Source of the DNA: a virus
Virus record (IMG/VR): IMGVR_UViG_3300025889_000073
Location: 62,001-126,000 of that record
Length of the DNA: 64,000 nt
Strand: one strand, 5' to 3'
Made by a program: the position numbers and the translations under genes
Notes under the pieces: generated by a model
Seen by the model: only the letters and a program-made list of their open reading frames with translations
What the model was told of the DNA's origin: nothing
Database searches by the model: none
In this document: piece by piece, positions 1 to 5,978 of the stretch
Layout of the letters: every line of letters starts with the position of its first letter
Position numbering within the stretch: the stretch's first letter is position 1

Positions 1-2
1 AT

Positions 3-83
3 GTTTGGTGGCAAACTTTAGGATATTTAATCATACACTCATTAATTTTTTATCAAGTTGTGTACTTGGAATATATTAAATGA
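3..83 (+). CDS. 3' end of a probable membrane protein gene (5' end outside window)
   Basis: This frame is open from the window edge and ends in a TGA that overlaps the next start codon as ATGA, a typical coupled-gene junction. The 26 visible residues are hydrophobic and aromatic (VWWQTLGYLIIHSLIFYQ and onward), which fits the last helix of a membrane protein. A competing frame beginning at base 2 also runs to a TAA at 77-79, directly before the next ATG, but its composition (three Cys in 25 residues) looks less like coding sequence. The product cannot be identified from this piece. Being coupled to a fatty-acid-type synthase gene, it could belong to the same accessory pathway, but that is inference only. 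Confidence 0.4.
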   Translation, partial: VWWQTLGYLIIHSLIFYQVVYLEYIK

Positions 84-1273
84 ACAGACGAGTTGTTATT
101 ACTGGTATTGGATGTGTCACACCAATTGGTGTTTCTTATACTGAAGTCAAAGATTCTTTGATGACCGGTAAATCTGGTATCAAATATTATGAAGACATAA
201 AAGCAAATCTTGGTCGAGTTGAGTTTGATATTGATTCACAAATTGAACCGTTAGACCAAACTATCACAGATAGAATTTCCAGATTTGCATGGTATTCTTA
301 TTTGAAATGTATAGAAGATGCCAAAGTTACAAGTGAAGATGTTGATGGAATTTTCTTTGGTGTTGGTTTTTGTGGCAGTTATACGATTGAGAACACTTTT
401 CCAGAATATTTAAAAAATCGCCGGGCAAGACCAAACACTTTAGTTAATATTTGTCCTAATTCTCCTGCTTGTTTCATTGCACTCAAGGAAAAAATTACAG
501 GCATAAATTTTACATATAATAACGCTTGTGCTTCATCAACTTTAGCTTTGGGTGAAGCATATGAAAAAATTTCAAATGGCCAATGTGATGGTATGATTGT
601 CGGCGGCACAGAATCCTCCGTTAACGATTATGGCATCACAACGTGGCACGGAATGAGAGCTATATCACCAAAAGATGAAGGTCCAACAGCGTGTAGACCT
701 TTTTCTAAAGATAGAACTGGTGTTGTTGTGGCTGAAGGTTGTGCTGTTTTTTATTTGGAAGAATATGAAAAAGCTAAAGCTCGTGGCGCTAAAATTTATG
801 CTGAGATATTTGGATATGGAACATCATGGGGCACAGAGTCTATGACCAAACCTAGTGTCGAAGGTGAAAAGAGGGCTATATTAAAAGCTATAGATAAAAT
901 ACCACAAGGCAGAAAGGTAACCTTTATATCAGCTCATGGTACAGCTACTCCTACTGGTGATATGGTTGAACTACAAGCTATTAGTGAATGTTTTGGAGAG
1001 GAAGTTGAGGAAATTGCAATCACCTCGACAAAATCTCTACACGGTCATACACTAGGTGCCGCAGGGGCAATTGAAACTTTAGGATGTATTGCCGTTTTAG
1101 AAGAAGATAGAATTATACCAAATTGGCATTTAGGTGAACACGACCCGAATACGCCAGAAAATGTATTCTTACCCACTAAACCTATTGACAAAAAGCAGGA
1201 TTTGTGTTTTAATAACTCATTTGCTTTTGGTGGCAGCAATGCCGTTTTAGTTCTTGGTAAATGTTTGGAGTGA
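80..1273 (+). CDS. beta-ketoacyl-ACP synthase (FabF/KAS II-like), auxiliary metabolic gene
   Basis: The product is a 397-residue thiolase-fold condensing enzyme that would extend an acyl chain by decarboxylative condensation with malonyl-ACP in the host cytoplasm. The N-terminus (VVITGIGCVTPIG) is the standard KAS opening. All catalytic positions are visible: nucleophile Cys150 in NNACASST, His286 in SAHGTATPTGD, and Lys318 and His323 in STKSLHGHTLGAAGA. The C-terminal NNSFAFGGSNAVLV is the usual FabF ending. The length is close to the roughly 410 residues typical of FabF, so nothing seems missing. It is coupled to an upstream gene by ATGA and followed after 3 bp by a small membrane protein gene. 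Family assignment is firm. The true acyl substrate is unknown; it could be bulk fatty acids, a specialised lipid or a polyketide-type chain. Confidence 0.93.
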   Translation: MNRRVVITGIGCVTPIGVSYTEVKDSLMTGKSGIKYYEDIKANLGRVEFDIDSQIEPLDQTITDRISRFAWYSYLKCIEDAKVTSEDVDGIFFGVGFCGSYTIENTFPEYLKNRRARPNTLVNICPNSPACFIALKEKITGINFTYNNACASSTLALGEAYEKISNGQCDGMIVGGTESSVNDYGITTWHGMRAISPKDEGPTACRPFSKDRTGVVVAEGCAVFYLEEYEKAKARGAKIYAEIFGYGTSWGTESMTKPSVEGEKRAILKAIDKIPQGRKVTFISAHGTATPTGDMVELQAISECFGEEVEEIAITSTKSLHGHTLGAAGAIETLGCIAVLEEDRIIPNWHLGEHDPNTPENVFLPTKPIDKKQDLCFNNSFAFGGSNAVLVLGKCLE

Positions 1274-1276
1274 AAA

Positions 1277-1501
1277 ATGCCGTTTTCGGTAAAACCAATT
1301 GAAGAAACTATCACACAGGTAGAACAACAGGTATCAAATATTAACATCGAAAAGTTCACAAATTCGGAAAAATTTGATGTACTTTTTGTCATTATGATTG
1401 TTTTGTTGATGTTTGCTTTTAGTCGTTTTACAGCAGTTATATTTAAACTTATAGGTGCTGTAATTATAGGCCTTGGTGTATATACATTGTTTTTAACATG
1501 A
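1277..1501 (+). CDS. small two-helix membrane protein
   Basis: This 74-residue protein has a polar N-terminal third (residues 1-32, Glu/Gln-rich, possibly a short coiled coil) followed by two hydrophobic stretches at about residues 33-50 and 53-73, separated by SRFTAV. It starts 3 bp after the KAS stop, so the two are probably cotranscribed. Its TGA overlaps the ATG of the remnant reading frame that follows (ATGA). I do not recognise the family. Small two-helix proteins encoded near a cell-wall hydrolase can be holins, and a SleB-type gene lies about 400 bp downstream, but no holin-specific motif is visible and this remains a guess. Confidence 0.65.
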   Translation: MPFSVKPIEETITQVEQQVSNINIEKFTNSEKFDVLFVIMIVLLMFAFSRFTAVIFKLIGAVIIGLGVYTLFLT

Positions 1502-1557
1502 AAGTCTTAATCAGTAAATATCGTAATCATTGGTTGTCTCCTTATACAAACTACTAA
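1498..1557 (+). pseudogene. 19-codon remnant of a conserved T4-like phage gene
   Basis: An ATG overlapping the previous stop (ATGA) opens a 19-residue frame, MKVLISKYRNHWLSPYTNY, that ends at TAA. From memory, a family common in marine T4-like phages begins with a very similar stretch (MKV-ISKYRSHW-SPYT) and continues for a hundred or more residues. Here the match stops immediately after SPYT. The simplest reading is that the rest of the gene was deleted, leaving the translation start and first codons. A real microprotein is possible but less likely. The family resemblance is from recall and has not been searched. Confidence 0.5.
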
Positions 1558-1560
1558 ATA
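1554..1560 (+). promoter_or_regulatory. CTAAATA, candidate phage late promoter motif
   Basis: CTAAATA and NATAAATA have been described as late-promoter -10 motifs in T4-like cyanophages. This copy lies 48 bp before the ATG of the 87-residue conserved gene, in the only sizeable gap nearby. A short inverted repeat (ACCAG at 1565-1569, CTGGT at 1575-1579) follows it, and an AAGGA ribosome binding site precedes the start codon. Confidence 0.45.
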
Positions 1561-1608
1561 ACAGACCAGGTAAACTGGTACACACACAAAACACACAAGG
1601 ATAAAACT

Positions 1609-1872
1609 ATGTCAAATTTAACGCCTTTTGAAATTCGACTAGAGTTACTGAAAATGGCTCAAACGATGGTCGAACAAGATTATTATGCAAAACGTGAAGT
1701 CATCGCAAATCAATATGCAACAGATTGTGATGATGCAAAACTCCAGGGTAAACAACCACCTACACATCCTGGATTTCCTCCATACCCATCAGAAGCAGAA
1801 GTCATTGCGAAAGCACAGACTTTGAATACCTTTGTTTCTAATCTTCCTTTAGAATCTAAGAAGAAGCCTTGA
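1609..1872 (+). CDS. conserved T4-like phage protein of unknown function
   Basis: This 87-residue soluble protein starts MSNLTPFEIRLELLKMAQ. It has a predicted N-terminal helix (residues 5-35), a proline-rich middle (QPPTHPGFPPYPSEAE, about 48-63) and a short C-terminal helix ending in Lys residues. I recall near-identical openings in marine T4-like phage genomes, always without an assigned function. An AAGGAT ribosome binding site sits about 8 bp before the ATG. The gene has a candidate late motif upstream and a strong terminator just after its stop, so it may form its own short transcription unit. Confidence 0.75.
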   Translation: MSNLTPFEIRLELLKMAQTMVEQDYYAKREVIANQYATDCDDAKLQGKQPPTHPGFPPYPSEAEVIAKAQTLNTFVSNLPLESKKKP

Positions 1873-1878
1873 TGAACC

Positions 1879-1902
1879 AGCCGGCCTTGTGCCGGCTTTT
1901 TT
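1879..1902 (+). terminator. rho-independent terminator
   Basis: A GC-rich stem AGCCGGC, loop CTTGT, then GCCGGCT runs straight into TTTTTT. It lies 7 bp after the stop of the 87-residue gene and ends 12 bp before the SleB-type gene, so it separates the two. GC-rich sequence is conspicuous in this AT-rich genome. Confidence 0.88.
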
Positions 1903-1914
1903 ATAGGAAAAACA

Positions 1915-2505
1915 ATGTTAAAATACCTTTCAATATCACTTATTATTGTGATGTCGATGATTATTTTAGAAGAACCAAAAAGTACACAAATAGGAAACTC
2001 ATTTGTTGAAATGGTACCGGAGGTTGAACCGCCTACACCTCTCTTTGTTTTTAATCCTAAATTACAGGATTTTGATAAGAATGAGATGAAAGTCATACAA
2101 TGTTTAGCTGGCAATATTTATTTCGAAGCAAGAAATGAACCTGTAGATGGCCAAATTGCTGTGGCTTTTGTTACATTAAACAGAGTCAATTCTAAAGATT
2201 TTCCAAACGATGTTTGTTCCGTTGTCAAAGAGAAAAATGGCAGAACTTGTCAATTTTCTTGGTATTGTGAGAGTAAACCAAAAAGGCAATATTATAGAAT
2301 GAAATTGACGGATGATAGAAATGAAGTTTATAATAGAATTGTTGAATTGTCTATGTTTATATTGGTAAATCATGAGAAATTGGATGACCCCACACATGGT
2401 TCTCTATATTACCATGCAAATTACGTTAGACCAAATTGGAGACATCTACAAAAGAAAATTGTTATAGGCAGACACATATTTTATACAGAAAAAAATAATA
2501 TTTGA
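1915..2505 (+). CDS. SleB-type cell wall hydrolase (Hydrolase_2 family), candidate endolysin
   Basis: This 196-residue protein has a hydrophobic N-terminal segment (residues 3-18, LKYLSISLIIVMSMII), likely a signal anchor, then a linker and a catalytic domain from about residue 57. The domain shows hallmarks of the SleB/CwlJ cell-wall amidase/transglycosylase family: CLAGNIYFEARNE with the presumed catalytic Glu71, the helix GQIAVAFVTLNRV, CQFSWYC, and GSLYYHANYVRPNW near the end. The family degrades peptidoglycan. It is named for spore germination but is frequent in Gram-negative bacteria and phages, so it says nothing about spores. The signal anchor suggests export by the host Sec system as in SAR endolysins. 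A tail-associated role is possible, but the gene is not among structural genes. Confidence 0.82.
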   Translation: MLKYLSISLIIVMSMIILEEPKSTQIGNSFVEMVPEVEPPTPLFVFNPKLQDFDKNEMKVIQCLAGNIYFEARNEPVDGQIAVAFVTLNRVNSKDFPNDVCSVVKEKNGRTCQFSWYCESKPKRQYYRMKLTDDRNEVYNRIVELSMFILVNHEKLDDPTHGSLYYHANYVRPNWRHLQKKIVIGRHIFYTEKNNI

Positions 2506-2534
2506 TGATTGCCACATTTTTATTTGAAATGTAG

Positions 2535-2540
2535 TATAAT
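2535..2540 (+). promoter_or_regulatory. TATAAT, candidate sigma70-type -10 element
   Basis: A perfect TATAAT preceded by TAG lies in the 68-bp gap before the Cys-rich gene. The nearest -35-like hexamer, TTGCCA at 2509-2514, would need a 20-bp spacer, so the promoter would rely mainly on its -10 element or on a phage activator. An AAGGAAA ribosome binding site follows at about 2562-2568. Confidence 0.4.
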
Positions 2541-2573
2541 AAACTTACTTTGAAAATTTTAAAAGGAAACATT

Positions 2574-3029
2574 ATGTCTCGTTATACATTTATTTGTGAA
2601 CATTTCAACTATGGTAATGGTGAGGAAACTGTTCAGTCTAAACACACCACAGAATTTCGTGCAGATGATTTGACTTCAATGTTGGAAAATTTTGAACTCT
2701 TTCTCCGTGGCTCTGGTTTCACTCTCAATGGTTATTTGGATATCGAACCATTTCCAAAAAGCTTTCCAGATGATGAAGAAGATGGGTATATGGTCGATGA
2801 AGGTGAATCTCAAGAATTGGAAGAAAATTCTGCTTGGAGTTGGACAGTAAATGAATTACAACTTGCCCAACAACTTGAAGATGAAAAACAAATGCAGTTA
2901 AATTTGGAAGAAGAAAAGTTCTACCATGGAAAATGTGAAATTTGTAATTTGGACAAGCAGATGATGATGCGTTATGATTGTTTCGATTTGAATTGTCCAG
3001 TTCACGTTAAACAATTTGTTGCACAATAA
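2574..3029 (+). CDS. conserved phage protein with C-terminal Cys-rich segment
   Basis: The 151-residue product starts MSRYTFICEHFNYGNGEE. I chose the ATG preceded by AAGGAAAC rather than the TTG 24 bp upstream. The first 60 residues resemble a protein I recall beside gene 33 in marine T4-like phages. The middle (about 72-115) is strongly acidic. The end carries CEIC, then DCFDLNCPVH, which could bind zinc. It is followed after only 4 bp by the gp33-like gene, and leads the 33-59-32 cluster. Function is unknown. An acidic body with a possible zinc site next to transcription and replication genes suggests a protein or nucleic-acid binding role. Confidence 0.7.
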   Translation: MSRYTFICEHFNYGNGEETVQSKHTTEFRADDLTSMLENFELFLRGSGFTLNGYLDIEPFPKSFPDDEEDGYMVDEGESQELEENSAWSWTVNELQLAQQLEDEKQMQLNLEEEKFYHGKCEICNLDKQMMMRYDCFDLNCPVHVKQFVAQ

Positions 3030-3033
3030 ATGT

Positions 3034-3258
3034 ATGCCGACTAAGGAAGAAATGTTAAATTTTGCTAAAGCTATTGAAGCTTTAGTTGCAAATAACGATT
3101 TCAATTATATTGAAGCTATAGTTGAATATTGTAATGAGACTGGTTTGGAAATTGAAGTTGCTGCATCTTTGGTTAATCAAAATTTAAAAGCTAAACTACA
3201 AAATGATGCAGTAGAAAATAAAATGATAAAAGAAAAAGGTAACAAATTACCTATATGA
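3034..3258 (+). CDS. 33: late promoter transcription accessory protein, gp33-like
   Basis: This 74-residue, largely helical protein begins MPTKEEMLNFAKAIEAL and contains IEAIVEYCNETGLEIEVAASLVNQNLKAK split over residues 30-58. That pattern matches the short gp33 annotated in T4-like cyanophages. In T4, gp33 bridges RNA polymerase and the sliding clamp to activate late promoters. Position supports the call: T4 has the order 33-59-32, and gp59 follows here with its ATG 1 bp after this stop. I chose the ATG at 3034 because an upstream TTG start overlaps the previous gene and an ATG at 3030 hits a stop at once. It is shorter than T4 gp33 (112 residues). Confidence rests on recall and synteny. Confidence 0.68.
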   Translation: MPTKEEMLNFAKAIEALVANNDFNYIEAIVEYCNETGLEIEVAASLVNQNLKAKLQNDAVENKMIKEKGNKLPI

Positions 3259-3259
3259 T

Positions 3260-3856
3260 ATGACTGGTTATGAAGCGTTTGGAATTTATCAATCTTTAAA
3301 ATTACACTTTACTCAGGATTCTTACGATTATTTTAAATATAATGGTAAAACGAATGTGACTTTAAATTCTTTTGACAACAGAAAAGACAAATATTATTAT
3401 CACAAACTCTCCCGTAAATACCCAAACAAAGAAGATTTTTGTAACTTATTGGTTTCAAATTTATTGGAAAATGAGAACCTATGGGTTGCAGATTTATTAC
3501 AGGAAGAAGCTGAGATAATAAACAAAAAAAGGCAAAAGGTGATACAGTCTTTGTCTTATATTTTTGAAAATGACTGTAGGAGTCTTTTTGAAGGTGTTTC
3601 TACACCAAATGAGTTGATAAAAGTGAATGATGGAGATTATCCTATTTTATTACAAAAAACTTTGCGTAAAAATGTTGAGTTTGAAACTCTTTGCCTATTA
3701 GGCAATATTCTAGGTTTCTTGCCGATGTGGAAAAACAAAATTGCCGATACAATCAGATGGCCTGTTGTTTACCGAAAAATTGTTAAGTATGCCGCATTTT
3801 TACCTCAGGATACAGTAAAATATAGATTGATTTTAAGGAGAATTGTGAATGGCTAA
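3260..3856 (+). CDS. 59: gp59 loader of replicative DNA helicase
   Basis: This 198-residue protein matches gp59 in length and motifs. The opening MTGYEAFGIYQSLKLHFTQ is followed by DYFKYNGKTNVTLNSF and KDKYYYHKLSRK, then LLENENLWVADLL and QKVIQSLSYIF. In T4 these regions form the N-terminal HMG-like lobe that contacts forked DNA and the C-terminal lobe that contacts gp41 and gp32. The protein loads gp41 helicase onto gp32-coated DNA at recombination forks. It lies between the gp33-like gene and the region leading to gene 32, the same order as in T4. Its stop overlaps the next start by 8 bp (ATGGCTAA). Confidence 0.9.
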   Translation: MTGYEAFGIYQSLKLHFTQDSYDYFKYNGKTNVTLNSFDNRKDKYYYHKLSRKYPNKEDFCNLLVSNLLENENLWVADLLQEEAEIINKKRQKVIQSLSYIFENDCRSLFEGVSTPNELIKVNDGDYPILLQKTLRKNVEFETLCLLGNILGFLPMWKNKIADTIRWPVVYRKIVKYAAFLPQDTVKYRLILRRIVNG

Positions 3857-4478
3857 TCATGTAACAACAAATGTAACTTTTCACGAAATCAATGATGCTG
3901 CTAAAGCTAAATTGGCAGAATTGTTTTCACGCCTGAGGCCTACCGAAAAAGATAGGCACTACCAATGGTTCGGTGACCTTTGGGTTGATGGTAAAGATGG
4001 TTCACCAACATACGAAGAAACTGAACAGTATGCTTGGACAGTCGATAACATTGGTCCTAAGTGGTGTTATGTTGAAGAAGTGGGAGATGATTATTTTAGA
4101 ACCGAATCGGCCTGGTCGTATCCTAGTGATGGTATCATGTGGTTATTGAATCAATTGGCAGAACTTGATCCGAATCTTATTGCTTCGGCAACATTTGAAG
4201 ACGAATGCCTAAACTTTTTTGGTTATGAAGTTTATGATGCCAATTCGGTTTATGAATACGAAGAATTACAATATGAAAATATTGTTGAATTGGTGAAACA
4301 AGAACATCCTGAATTGAATGAAATGTGGGATGAAGAAGAAGAAGATTTTACTGATGATGGCCGTGACCTTTTTTATGAAAGTGTTTACGAAATCGTTTAC
4401 AACAAATCTGATGAATTTATTACAAATGAAATTGAATACTTGAAAGAATATAGAAAAGAACTTGAAGATGAAAGTTAA
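3849..4478 (+). CDS. acidic phage protein resembling the DUF1281/YubB-like group
   Basis: The 209-residue product opens MANHVTTNVTFHEINDAAKAKL and contains WFGDLWVDG, QYAWTVDNIGPKWCYVEE and FRTESAWSYPSDGIMWLL. The NIGPKW and SAWSYP pattern recalls the ferredoxin-like DUF1281/YubB proteins of plasmids and phages, whose role is not settled. Residues 165-180 are strongly acidic (EMWDEEEEDFTDDG), and the C-terminus is a charged helix. It is translationally coupled to gp59 upstream (8-bp overlap) and to the HAD gene downstream (11-bp overlap), so it is made with replication proteins. Function is unassigned and the family link is tentative. Confidence 0.65.
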   Translation: MANHVTTNVTFHEINDAAKAKLAELFSRLRPTEKDRHYQWFGDLWVDGKDGSPTYEETEQYAWTVDNIGPKWCYVEEVGDDYFRTESAWSYPSDGIMWLLNQLAELDPNLIASATFEDECLNFFGYEVYDANSVYEYEELQYENIVELVKQEHPELNEMWDEEEEDFTDDGRDLFYESVYEIVYNKSDEFITNEIEYLKEYRKELEDES

Positions 4479-4977
4479 AAAGATTTACTTAGATATGGAT
4501 GGTGTTCTGTCTGATTTTCATAAAAGATATGCTGAACTCTTTGGTGAAAATGCAGCTGGCGAGGACCGTCCAAACAAAAAATCTTCAGAAAACTGGAAAG
4601 AGTTTGTAAAATCTGGCCAGTTTGAAACGCTCGATTGGTTTCCTGGAGGGCAAGAACTTTTAACATATGTTTTTAGTCTAGGTCTACCTATCGAAATTTT
4701 ATCATCAACTGGAGGACCGAAGTACCATTCTGAAGTAAGAAAACAGAAAATTTCTTGGTTACTAGATAAGGATATTTTATTACTTGAGCAGGAAAAAATA
4801 GCATTGAATATTGTTCCTGGTCGCAGAGTGAAAAGATTTTATTCTTTTTCTGGTAATGTTTTGATTGATGATACTGAAGATGTGGTAGAAGAATTCAATC
4901 AATATGGTGGCACGGCAATCTTACATAGGAACGTCAACACTACCATAACCACTCTTGAATCTCTACTAAATAAATGA
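4468..4977 (+). CDS. HAD-superfamily phosphatase, 5'(3')-deoxyribonucleotidase-like
   Basis: The 169-residue product carries HAD motif I near its start, LDMDGVLSDF, with nucleophile Asp9 and acid/base Asp11. A Thr/Ser motif follows in EILSSTGG, and motif IV is in NVLIDDTEDVVEEF (Asp134, Asp135). The length and lack of a large cap fit the small 5'-nucleotidase-like HADs common in T4-like phages. These can dephosphorylate deoxynucleotides or, in T4 Pseudo-T-like relatives, nucleic acid ends. I used the ATG at 4468 rather than a TTG 6 bp upstream. It overlaps the preceding gene by 11 bp and lies just before gene 32, consistent with nucleotide or DNA metabolism. Substrate is unknown. Confidence 0.82.
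   Translation: MKVKKIYLDMDGVLSDFHKRYAELFGENAAGEDRPNKKSSENWKEFVKSGQFETLDWFPGGQELLTYVFSLGLPIEILSSTGGPKYHSEVRKQKISWLLDKDILLLEQEKIALNIVPGRRVKRFYSFSGNVLIDDTEDVVEEFNQYGGTAILHRNVNTTITTLESLLNK
4966..4972 (+). promoter_or_regulatory. CTAAATA, candidate phage late promoter motif upstream of gene 32
   Basis: This copy of CTAAATA sits at the end of the HAD gene, 72 bp before the gp32 start. Together with the sigma70-type hexamers just downstream it suggests gene 32 could be transcribed both early and late, as T4 gene 32 is from several promoters. Confidence 0.4.
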
Positions 4978-4992
4978 TATACTATGTTTTTG

Positions 4993-5032
4993 TGGACAAG
5001 AAAATATACTCCGTTTATACTCCGTTTATACG
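4993..5032 (+). promoter_or_regulatory. sigma70-type promoter with a duplicated -10 element for gene 32
   Basis: TGGACA at 4993-4998 is followed after exactly 17 bp by TATACT at 5016-5021, each matching the sigma70 consensus at five of six bases. An 11-bp unit, ATACTCCGTTT, is repeated in tandem at 5006-5016 and 5017-5027. As a result TATACT also occurs at 5005-5010 and a weaker TATACG at 5027-5032. Transcription would start around 5028. A ribosome binding site AAAGGAAA (5034-5041) precedes the ATG at 5045. Confidence 0.65.
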
Positions 5033-5044
5033 AAAGGAAATACT

Positions 5045-5923
5045 ATGAGCAGTTTTGCTAATCTCAAACGCAATCGTTCTTCTTTGGACAAATTGACAAA
5101 GGCGATTGAATCAACAAATCAAACCACAGAATCTGGTTCGAAAGACGACAATAGATTCTGGCAACCACAAGTAGATAAATCTGGTAATGGCATGGCCGTT
5201 ATCCGTTTTCTTCCTGCTCCCGCAGCTGATGGTGATGAATCTCTCCCTTGGGTTCGTGTATTCTCTCACGGCTTTCAAGGACCCGGCGGTTGGTTCATTG
5301 ATAACTGTTTGACAACCCTCAATGAGAAGTGTCCTGTCTGTGAACACAATAATACTTTGTGGAATTCTGGCATCGATGCTAATAAAGATATCGCTCGTAA
5401 GCAGAAACGCAAGTTATCTTATGTAGCGAATATTCTGGTTGTTTCTGACCCAAGTAATCCTGAAAATGAAGGTCAAGTCAAACTGTATAAGTTTGGTAAG
5501 AAAATCTTTGATAAGATTACTGAAGCGATGAATCCAGAATTTGCTGATGAAACACCTGTTAACCCATTTGATATGTGGGAAGGTGCTAACTTCAAGTTGA
5601 AGATTCGTAATGTTGAAGGTTATCGTAATTATGACAAATCAGAGTTTGCTGGTCAATCTGCACTCTTTGATGGTGATGATGAGAAACTGGAAGAGTTGTG
5701 GAAATCAGAATTCTCTCTAAAGGAATTTACTGAGAAGAAAAACTTTAAGGCTTATGACAAACTTAAAGAGCGTTTGGATAAAGTTTTGGGTTTTGAAGGT
5801 ACTGCAGCACCTAAAGCCAGGAATGTTGAAGAATCCTTTGATGATGACACTCCACCGTTTGACACTTCTAATAATGCTGAAGAAGATGATTTAGATTATT
5901 TTAAATCATTAGCTGAAGAATAA
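5045..5923 (+). CDS. 32: gp32 single-stranded DNA-binding protein
   Basis: The 292-residue product has the three-part plan of T4 gp32. The basic N-terminus includes LKRNRSSLDKL, the cooperative-binding LAST-type segment. The core OB-fold carries a zinc site His75-X12-Cys88-X7-Cys96-X2-Cys99, very close to the T4 spacing, and aromatic residues in FDMWEGANFKLKIRN. The C-terminus is acidic and ends DDLDYFKSLAEE, the tail that recruits replication partners such as gp59. It coats ssDNA in replication, recombination and repair. T4 gp32 represses its own translation; the leader here is too short to show a comparable pseudoknot. It has its own promoter and a terminator directly after the stop. Confidence 0.95.
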   Translation: MSSFANLKRNRSSLDKLTKAIESTNQTTESGSKDDNRFWQPQVDKSGNGMAVIRFLPAPAADGDESLPWVRVFSHGFQGPGGWFIDNCLTTLNEKCPVCEHNNTLWNSGIDANKDIARKQKRKLSYVANILVVSDPSNPENEGQVKLYKFGKKIFDKITEAMNPEFADETPVNPFDMWEGANFKLKIRNVEGYRNYDKSEFAGQSALFDGDDEKLEELWKSEFSLKEFTEKKNFKAYDKLKERLDKVLGFEGTAAPKARNVEESFDDDTPPFDTSNNAEEDDLDYFKSLAEE

Positions 5924-5944
5924 AAATACCGTGTGAAGGTAGGC

Positions 5945-5978
5945 AAAGGAGGCAAAGTCAATAAGTCCTCCTTTTTTT
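5945..5978 (+). terminator. rho-independent terminator after gene 32
   Basis: AAAGGAGG (5945-5952) pairs with CCTCCTTT (5967-5974) across a 14-base loop and runs into a T tract. It ends the gene 32 transcript. The stop codon of the convergent minus-strand gene lies inside the T tract. Read from the minus strand the stem is the same but followed by few T residues, so it would be weak in that direction. Confidence 0.82.

Noticed and set aside
1565-1579. ACCAG-GTAAA-CTGGT as a terminator
   Set aside because: The stem has only five pairs and no following T tract. It could be an operator or chance.
1915-2505. SleB-type hydrolase as evidence for a spore-forming host
   Set aside because: Hydrolase_2 domains are widespread in non-sporulating bacteria and phages, and the rest of the genome is typical of aquatic T4-like phages.
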